In this document: one piece after another, positions 1 to 9,200 of the stretch
Position numbering within the stretch: position 1 is the stretch's first letter
Layout: each line of letters opens with the position of its first letter
Source: Goniomonas avonlea
Lineage: Eukaryota > Cryptophyceae > Goniomonadida > Goniomonadaceae
Assembly (NCBI GenBank): GCA_003573635.1
Contig: QUTJ01031526.1
Span: 1 to 12,480 of the forward strand
Reading direction: 5' to 3'
Length of the DNA stretch: 12,480 nt
Position numbers and translations under genes: made by a program
Notes under the pieces: generated by a model
Told to the model about the DNA's origin: nothing
Databases searched by the model: none
Seen by the model: the letters and a program-made list of their open reading frames with translations, nothing else

Positions 1-100
1 GAGAGGGGAGGAGCGAGAGAAGCGGGGGGGGGGGACGAGGAAGAGAGGGAAAGCGTCGGAGACCGAGCACGGGGTGACAAAGGGGGCAAAACAAAAGTGA
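1..100 (-). other. 3' flank of the gene, pyrimidine-rich on the sense strand
   Basis: Downstream of the stop the sense strand reads TTTTG/CCCCC stretches and then a C/T-rich tract containing an 11-C run (plus-strand G11 at 24-34). I see no AATAAA or TGTAA signal within these 100 bases, so the poly(A) site probably lies outside the window. Confidence 0.6.
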
Positions 101-271
101 TCAAAAACTAAGGCGCACGTAGGAGTCGGGGTCGCAGTGGCCGTTGGTCTTGCGGATCAACTCGCCGTTGGCCGGCTGGCTGGGCTCACACTTGCCGTTC
201 GCGGCGTTATAAGTGTAGTCATCGGGGCAGATGCAGTCGCCGGTCTTGGTGTTGACCTCGCCACCGTGGCA
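101..271 (-). other. Cap module 2 and true C-terminus
   Basis: The landmarks are CHGGEVNTKTGDCIC, PDDYTYN, GELIRK and HCDPDSYVRLSF, then TGA at 103-101. It aligns almost gap-free with cap 1 (51 against 52 residues up to the final Tyr). There is no C-terminal hydrophobic segment that could be a membrane anchor or GPI signal, so the protein probably ends soluble or is held by cross-links. Confidence 0.8.
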
Positions 272-3200
272 GGGCTTCGCGGCGTCGCACTTGCCCGTCT
301 GCTCGTTGAGGACGGAGCCAGCCGCGCACTCCTTGCGCACGCACTTGGAGCCGTCCTTGAGGTCCTCGTGCACGGCGCACTCGCAGTTGCCGGACGCCTT
401 GTTGAGGGTGCCGCCAACGCAGGGCTTGTCGTCGCACGAGTTCTTGACGAGCACCTGCCACTTGTGGCAGACCACGGGCTTGCACTCGCCGTCGGCGTGG
501 CTGAGGCGCTGGCCCTCGGCGCACTTCTTGTCGACGCACGCGTTGTTGGACAGCTCCTGGTGGACCTTGGCGCAGTGGCACTTGCCAGTCTTCCTGTTGA
601 GCACGGTGTCGGGGACAGTGCACTTGATGTCCTCGCAGGCGCCGGCGCGGGCGTTGTACTCCTGGTACACCTCGCAGTCCATGCACTTGCCGTCCTTCTC
701 GTACTGGCCCTCCTTGCACACGACCTTCTCCGTCCTCCTGATGGTGGTGGTGGTCCTGGAGGAGGAGGTGGTCGTGGTGCGCACACAGGTGTCACCGTCC
801 ATCTCGAAGCCCTCAGTGCACCGCATGCACGACTGCTCGTCCTGGCTGAGCTGCCAGCCCTCGTCGCAGCAGCCCGAGGAGCAGCCCTGGAACGGCCTCG
901 ACGCCTGCGTGGCGGGGGAGCCCCAGTTCCTGTCCTTGCTCGTCGGCATGTAGTACGAGATCTTCTTGGTCACAGCCCACTCCACGCTGCCGACCTTGAA
1001 GTNGCCCTTGGGCTTCTCCGCGCTGATCGTCTCGAAGCGGCGCATGGTGGCGCACCAGTTCTGGCAGCGGCGGCGCACAGCGTCGTCCTCCTGGCGGGGG
1101 TAGCGGTAGTGGCAGCCGGACTTCTGCTTGGTGAAGTCGTCGATCTCCTTGCTCTCGCACCACGAGTCGGTGTAGCCGGGGCAGCGCCAGGCCTTGGGGT
1201 CGCACTTGGCGGCACGAGGCTTGACCTCAGTGCCCTCACGGGTGGTGACGGTGCGGACGCAGCGATCACCATCGAACTCCCAGCCGGACGCGCACTTGCG
1301 GCAGAACTTCATGTCGTCGCTCAGGGTCCAGCCGTTGTCGCAGCACACCGACGAGCAGCCCAGGAAGGGCTTGGACAAGCTGGTGGCAGGCGAGCCCCAG
1401 TTCCTGTCAGCGGCACCAGGGGGGTAGTAGGTGATCCTCTTGGACGCGGCCCACGCGATGCTGCCCATTCCGGCGGAGACCTCACCCAGCTTCTGGGCGC
1501 CACGGATGCGAGAGATGTGCTTCATGGTGGCGCACCAATTGCGGCAGCGGATGCGGTTGGAGTCGTCGGCCTTGCGGGGGTAGCGGTAGAAGCAGCCGGA
1601 CTTCTGGCCGGTGAAGGAGTCGGTCTCCTTGCCCTCGCACCAGTCGTCAGAGTAACCCGGGCATTTCTGCGGGGTCGGGGTTAGTGAAGGCTTGTGGGTG
1701 TTCAACGCGGGCTGGTTCTGGCGAGGGTAACCGCCGCAAGACTCGGGGGAAACGGGAGGAGACAGACAAATGCAGATAAGGCACAACACACAGACACAGA
1801 CACAGACACGCACCGGCACACACACAATAACCCCCCCCCCCCGCCTGCACACACACGGCAGCACGCACGCACACACACAACGAGAGGCTTACGTAGTCGT
1901 TGCCGTCGCACTTGCGAGAGCTGGGCTTGCGGATGAGCCAGCCATGGGGATCGGGCTTCTCGTCCTCGCAGGTTCCAGAAGACTCGTTCCACACAGTGTC
2001 GTCGGGGCACTGGCAGTTGCCGGCAGCGTCCTTCTTGCCGCCGTTGCACGGGGTGGACACGCACTTGCCCGTCTTCCTGTCGAGCTCCTCACCAGCGGGG
2101 CACTTTATCTCCTCGCAGGTGTTCTTGGAGAGCTTCTGCCACACCTCGCACTTGATCTCGTCGCACTTGCCCGTCTGCTTGTTGAGGGTGGTGCCGTCGT
2201 TGCAGTGCTTGTCGCGGCAGTGCTTGCCGTCGGGGGAGAGCTGCTGGTGGATGGGGCAGTGGCACTCGCCCGTCTTCTCGTCCAGAGTCTGGGCGGGGGC
2301 GGCGGGGCAGTTCTTGCGCCTGCAGGTGCTGCCGACCAGGTCCTCGTACACCTTGCACTCAATCTTGACGCACTCGCCCGACTTCTTGTCGAGCTGGGTG
2401 CCGACGGCGCAGGACTTGTCGATGCACTTGCCGTTCTCCAGGGTCTGGTAGACCTGCGTGCACTTGCACTCGCCGGTCGTCTTGCTGAGCTCGCCACCCT
2501 GGCAGGGCTTGTCGTTGCAGTCGTTGCCCTTGAGCAGCTGCCACTTGGGGCAGATGATCTCGTCGCACTGGCCGGTCTTCTTGTTGAGGGTGTAGCCGAC
2601 GGGGCAAGTCTTGTCCTGGCACTTGCCGGACTTGACGTCCTGGTGCACGGGGCACTTGCACTTGCCGTCCTTCTCGTCGAGAGACTGGCCCTCGATCTTG
2701 CAGGCCTTGCGCTCGCACTTGCTCTTGTCGATGAGGTCCTCGTAGATCTTGCACTCGCACGTGGCGGTCTCCTTGTTGAGGGTGCCACCAATGCAGGGGA
2801 GGTCCTCGCAGGTGTTCTTGGAGAGCTTCTGCCACTTCTCGCAGATGATGGGGTCGCACTTGCCCGTCTGCTTGTTGAGCTTGGTGCCGTCGTTGCAGTG
2901 CTTGTCGCGGCAGGACTTGCCGTCCGTGGAGAGCTCCTGGTGGATGGGGCAGTGGCACTCGCCCGTCTTCTCGCTGAGGGTCTGGGCGGGGGCGGCAGGG
3001 CAGACCTTGCGCACGCACTTGGTGCCCTTGAGGTCCTCGTAGATCTTGCACTCGCACACACCGTTGTCCTGGTTGAGCTTGCCGCCGTCGCAGGGCTTGT
3101 CGACGCAGTCGTTGCCCTTGAGGTCCTGGTACACCTTACAGATGATGCGCTCGCACTTGCCAGTCTTCTCGTCCAGCTTGTTGCCGGTGGCGCACTCCTT

Positions 3201-6200
3201 GCGGACGCACTTGCCCTGCTTGAAGTCCTCGTAGATCTTGCAGTCGCAGTCGCCCGTCTGCTTGTTGAGGGTACCGCCGACGCAGGGCTTGTCCTCGCAC
3301 GTGTTCTTGACGAGCACTTGCCACTTCTCGCAGATGATGGGGTGGCACTCGCCGTCTTTGGTGCTGAGCTTGTTGCCCTCGGGGCACTGCTTGTCCACGC
3401 ACTTGTCGCCGGCCGGGGTCAGCTTCTGGTGGATCTTGGAGCAGTGGCAGGTACCAGTCTTCTTGTCCAGCACGGTGTCAGCGACGGGGCACTTCTTGTC
3501 CACGCAGGTGGCGGTCGCGTTGACCAGGTCCTGGTAGATGGGGCAGTCGCACTGGCCGTTCTGGTGGTTGAGCTTGCCGCCAACGCAGGGCTTGTCGACG
3601 CAGTCGTTGCCCTTGAGGTCCTGGTACACCTTGCACTCGATGTCATCGCACTTGCCCGTCTGCTTGTTGAGCAGAGTGCCGGTCTTGCACTCCTTGAGGA
3701 CGCAGGTGGCCTTCTCCAAGTTCTCGTAGACCTTGCACTCGCAGGCGCCGGTCTTCTTGTTGAGAGCGCCGCCCTTGCAGGGCTTGGGCTCGCAGGTGTT
3801 CTTGGAGAGGAACTGCCACACCTCGCAGATGATGGGGTCGCACTTGCCCGTCTGCTTGTTGAGCTTGGTGCCGTCGTCGCAGTGCTTGTCGCGGCAGGAC
3901 GTGCCGTCCTTCGAGAGCTCCTGGTGGATGGGGCAGTGGCACTCGCCCGTCTTCTCGTCCAGAGTCTGGGCGGGGGCGGCGGGGCAGACCTTGCGCACGC
4001 ACTTGGACTCGTCCTTGAGGTCCTCGTAGATCTTGCAGTCGCAGTTGCCGGTCTTCTGGTTGAGGTTGCCGCCCTCGCAGGGCTTGTCCTCGCACTTGCC
4101 CGTCTGCTCGTTGAGCTTGCGCCAGATGCTGCACTTGATCTTGGTGCAGGTGTCCTTCTCGAGGCGCTCGTACACCTTGCACTCGCACACGCCGGTGGCC
4201 TTGTTGAGCTTGCCGTTGATGCAGGGCTTGGTCTCGCACGTGTTCTTCACGAGCACCTGCCACTTCTCGCAGATGATCGGGTCGCACTTGCCGGTCTCCT
4301 TGTTGAGCTTGGTGCCGTCCTCGCACTTCTTGTCCACGCAGGTGTTGCCCTGCACCTCCTGGTGGATGGGGCAGTGGCAGGTGCCCGTCTTGAGCTCGAG
4401 CGACTGGCCGGTGACGGTGCACTTGATGCGCTCGCAGCGGTCCTCGCTGACCTTCTTCTGGTAGATCATGCAGTCGCAGGCGCCGGTCTTCTTGTTGAGA
4501 GTGCCACCGACGCAGGGTTTGTCCTCGCAGGTGTTCTTGTTGAGGTTCTGGTACACGGCGCACACAATCTTGTCGCACTTGCCGGTGTCCTTGTTGAGGA
4601 GGTGGCCGTCGTCGCAGTGCTTGTCCTGGCACTTGTTGCCCTTGACCTCCTGGTGGATGAGGCAGTGGCAGTTGCCGTTCTCGAGCGAGAGGAGCTGGCC
4701 CTCAGCGGGGCACTTCTTGCGCTCGCACTCCGAGGTGGCGGAGAGGACCTCGTACACCTTGCAGTCGCAGTTGCCCGTCTTCTTGTTGAGCTCACCGTTC
4801 TTGCAGGGCTTGTCCTCGCAGGTGTTCTTGTTCAGGACCTGCCACTTCTCGCAGATGATGGGCTTGCACTCGCCAGGGTTGACCTCGTCACGGCGCGTAC
4901 CGTCGTCGCACTTCTTCCACCGGCAGAGTCCGTTGACGAACTCCTTGTGCTTGGGGCAGTGGCACTCGCCGGTGGTGAGCGAGAGGGTCATCTCCTCGAC
5001 GGGGCAGACCTTGCGCTCGCACTTGTTGCCCTTGAGGTTCTCGAAGACCTTGCAGTCGCAGAGGCCGTTGCCCTTGTTGAGGGTGCCGCCAATGCAGGGC
5101 TTGTCGACGCAGTCGTTGCCCTTGAGGTCCTGGTACACCTTGCAGACGATGGGGTCGCACTTGCCCGTCTCCTCGTTGAGCTTGTTGCCGGTGGCGCACT
5201 CCTTGCGAACGCACTTGGACTCCTCCTTGAGGTCCTCGTAGATCTTGCACTCGCACTTGGCGGTCTCCTTGTTGAGCTTGCCGCCGACGCAGGGCTTGTC
5301 CTCGCAGGTGTTCTTGACAAGCACCTCCCACTTGGCGCAGATGATGGGGTGGCACTCGCCATCAGCCTTGCTGAGCTTGTTGCCCTCGGGGCACTCCTTG
5401 TCGACGCACTTGTCGCCAGCGGCGTTCATCTTCTGGTGCTTCTGGGCGCAGTGGCAAGTGCCAGACTTCTTGTCCAGCACGGTGTCAGCGACGGGGCACT
5501 TCTTGTCGTTGCAGGTGCGGGTGGCCGAGTCGAACTCCTGGTAGATCGCGCACTCGCACTTGCCCGTCTGCTGGTTGAGGTTGCCGTTGACGCACTTCTT
5601 GTCCTCGCAGCCGAACCCGTCCTTGGAGGTGTCCTGGTACACCTTGCACCTGTCGCAGTCGCCGGTCTCCTTGTTGAGCATGAAACCGTCGGCGCAGAAC
5701 TTCTTGATGCAGCTGTTGCCGTTGAGCTTGGCCCACGGCGGGCAGACGATGGCTTCGCAGGGTCCGGTGGTGCCCTCCTTGCGAGTGTAGCCGATCTCAC
5801 AGATGGTGAGCTTGCAGGTGCCGTCGGCGGCGAGGTAGTAGCCCTTCTCGCACACCTTGACCAGCTTCACGCACTTGCACGCGTTGAGCGACGCGCCGTT
5901 GTGCCAGCCCTTGGGAGCGGGCTCGGAGGCCGTGGGCGGGTAGAAGTTGATGGTCATGGAGGACTGCTTCTCCAGACCGATCTCGGCCATCTTGTAGGTG
6001 ATGGCCTGCTTCTCGGCGGGCTTGACCTCACCGCACCAGGCAAGGCAGGTGTCGCGCATGGCGTCGAGGTGGCGGCTGACGTGGGCGGGGTACTTCTCGA
6101 GGCAGCCGCCGGGGTTGCACAGCTCGACCGGGAAGCCCTTGCAGCGGTAGTGGAAGTCCTCGTGGCACGCGGTGTTGACCACGCACTTGCCCGTGTCGCG

Positions 6201-9200
6201 GTCGAGCGTGTACTGCTTGGGGCCGCAAGTCTTGAGCGCGCACTCGTCCTTGGTGGCGGTGAGCTCCTCGTAGATCTTGCAGGTGCAGTCGCCGGTGCGC
6301 TTGTCGATGACGCCGCCCTTGCAGGGCTTGTCGTCGCACTTGCCGGTCTTCTCGTTGAGGACCTCGACGATGGAGCACTCCTTGCGCACACACTTGCCGG
6401 GGGCCTTGAAGTCCTCGAAGCTCTTGCACTCGCACTTGCCGGTCTCGTGGTTGAGGTTGCCACCCTCGCAAGGCTTGGTCTCGCAGGTGTTCTTGGAGAG
6501 GTACTGGTAGATCTTGCAGATGATGGGCTTGCACTCGCCCGTGGGCTTGTCGAGGTACTTGCCGTCGTCGCACTTCTTGTCCTGGCAGGTTCCCTCGGCG
6601 TTGAGCTTCTGGTGCACCTTGCAGTGGCAGAGACCAGTGTTGAGGTCCAGGTCCTGGCCTCCGGTACACACCTTGCGCTTGCAGTTGCCAGTCTGGCGGT
6701 CGAGCTGCTCAAACACCTTGCACTCCTTGTCCTGGCACTCGAAGGTCTTCTCCTTGTCCAGCACCTGGTACACCTGGCACTTCTTGTCGAGGCACTCGCC
6801 GGTGGCCATGTCGAGGTACTGGTAGCGGGCGCAAGTCTTGGCGTTGCACTTGCCAGTCTTGTCGTCCAGCACCTCGTACTTCTCGCACTGGATGTTGTCG
6901 CACTCACCAGTCTGGCGGTTGAGCTTCTGGACAATCTTGCACGGCTTGTCCTGGCACTTGCCGCTCTTCTCGTCGAGGTTCTGGTACACGAGGCACTGGC
7001 GGCGCTCGCACTTGCCGTTGTCGTAGTTGAGCACCTCGAACACCTGGCAGGTGTTCTTGTCGCAGTTGCCAGTCTCCTTGTTGAGCGTCTGCCACACGAG
7101 GCACTTCTTGTCCTCGCAGTTGCCAGAGTTGAAGTCGAGCACCTGGTGAGCGGGGCAGACCTTCTTGTCACAGTCGCCGGTCTCCTTGTTGAGGACCATC
7201 CACGAGCGGGAGCACGTCTTGGTCTCGCAAACGCCAGTCTGCATGTTGAGCTTCTCGTACTTGGCGCAGGTCTTGGCTTCGCAGGCGCTGGTCTTCATGT
7301 TGAGAGTCTGCCACTTCTGGCAGGTGATGGCCTCGCACTTGTTCTCGCCGCGGTCAAACTGCTGGCCAGCCGGGCACTCCTTGTCCTTGCAGGCGCCCTC
7401 CTTGACCTCCTGGTGCTTGGGGCACTCGCACTCGCCATCGTTGAAGTTGAGCGTCTGGCCCTTGATGGTGCACTCCTTCTTGTCGCAGACGCCGGTGTCG
7501 CGGTTGAGCACCTGCCACTTCTGGCAGTCGCGCTTGACGCACTTGCCAGTGTTGGTGTCCAGGGTCTGGTACACAAGGCACTTGATGTTCTCACACTCGC
7601 CGTTGGCGCGGTTGAGCAGCTGGTAGATGGGGCAGGTCTTGGAGACGCAGTTGCCGTTGGAGGTGTCGAGCTTCTCGTGGACCTTGCACTGGATGGGGAT
7701 GCACTTGCCCTCGGTGTCGAGCCTCTCGACCGTGGGGCAGGTCTTGGGCACACACTTGCCAGTGTTGTAGTCCAGCTTCTGGACAACGGGGCAGGGCTTG
7801 GGAATGCACTCGCCGGTGCTCTGCTGCAGGACCTGGAAGATGGCGCACTTCTTGAGGACGCAAGTGCCGGAGCTGGTGTCGAGAGTCTCGAACACCTTGC
7901 ACTGGATCTTGTCGCAGTTGCCAGTCTCCTTGTTGAGCGTCTGCCACTTCTCGCACTCCTTGGCCTCGCACTTGCCGTTGTCGAGGTTGAGCTTCTCGGC
8001 CTTGCCGCACTCGTTGCGGTCGCAGTCGCCCGTCTTCTTGTTGAGCGTCTGCCAGACGAGGCACTTCTTGTCGTCACACTGGCCGTTGGACATGTCGAGC
8101 TTCTGGTACGGGGGGCACGTCTTGAGGATGCAGCTGTTGCTGCGGAGGTCGAGCGTCTCCCAGACCTTGCACTCGATCTTCTCGCAGCTGCCCTTGGGGA
8201 TGTTGAGGCGCTGGCCGTCGGGGCACTTCTTGTCGCGGCACTCCTCGTTCTTCTCGTCAGGGACCTGGTGGGGGCGGCACTCGCAGACGCCAGTCTCGTA
8301 GTCGAGGTTCTGGCCCTTGACCGTACACACCTTCTTGTCGCAGTTGCCAGTCTCCTCGTTGAGGGTCTGCCACTTCTGGCAGCTCTTCCGGACGCAGATG
8401 CCGTTCTGTCCCATGTCGCGGCGCTGGTAGATCTTGCAGGGAGTGCTGGTGCACTCACCGGTCGCGAGGTCGAGCTTCTCGTACACCTGGGAGCAGGTCT
8501 TGCGGACGCAGTTGCCGGTCTTCTTGTCGAGCTCCTCGTACTTGTGGCTGCAGACCTTGTCCTCGCACACGCCGTTGTCGCGGTTGAGCTTCTGGTAGAT
8601 CTCGCAGGCGCGGGTGTCGCACACACCCGTGGCCATGTTGAGCTTCTGGTGGACGAGGCAGGTACGCTTCTTGCACTCGCCAGTGGCCATGTCGAGGTCC
8701 TGCCACACGGTGCCACACCGCTTGAGCACGCACTCACCGGTCTTGTGGACAAGCTCCTGGAAGACTTGGCAAGTCTTCTGGACACAGTAGCCGGTCTCCT
8801 TGTTGAGGACCATCGAGGGCGAGGTGCACTTGACGTCCTCACACTCGCCGGACTCGCGGCTGAGACGCTGGTACACCTTGCTGCAGGTCTTGGCGACGCA
8901 GTGGCCAGAGGTGCGCGAGAGAATCTCCCAGATGTTGCACTTCTTGTCCTGGCACTCACCGTTGTCCATGCTGAGAGTCTGCCAGATCTCGCACTTGTTG
9001 CGCTCGCACTGGCCGGTGGTCTTGCTGAGAGTCTCGTAGACGGCGCACTTGCGCTCGGCGCACTGGTTGGTGACGGGGTTGAACTGCTCCCACACCTTGC
9101 AGACGATGGTCTTGCAGGTGCCGGAGGCGGAGTCAAGCTCCTGGCCGCCGGGGCACTTCTTGTCCTGGCACTCGCTCCCGACAACCGTCTGGTGCTTGGG

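Larger units (their letters stand above)
2049..5813 (-). repeat. Homogeneous multi-module Cys block array (higher-order repeats)
   Basis: The recurring block order is: C-x2-x-G-x-x-L-x-x-K-T-G-x-C-H-C; P-x-H-Q-E...C-x-D-K-x-C; D-G-x-K-L-N-K-x-T-G-K-C-D-P-I-I-C; E-K-W-Q-V-L-x-K-N-T-C-E-D-K-P-C; x-G-G-x-L-N-K-x-T-G-x-C-x-C; K-I-Y-E-D-L...C-V-R-K-x-C. About nine C-x-C-x2-H-[QK] units occur here in 3.8 kb, against four in the preceding 3.6-kb array. Copies are often near-identical in DNA, including synonymous sites, which suggests recent amplification or gene conversion. Confidence 0.85.

Noticed and set aside
137-1684. Plus-strand open frame of 515 codons opposite the last exon
   Set aside because: Same mirror effect of strong GC3 codon bias; low-complexity Ala/Leu/Val/Gly content, and it contains the N codon without any conserved motif.
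2105-3061. Long minus-strand frames rich in Arg, Ser, Ala and Thr (also at 5954-7171, 7295-9184 and 9227-10366)
   Set aside because: Frame-shifted readings of the Cys-module repeats; the composition is the shadow of TGC/AAG-rich codons and the module periodicity exists only in the main frame.
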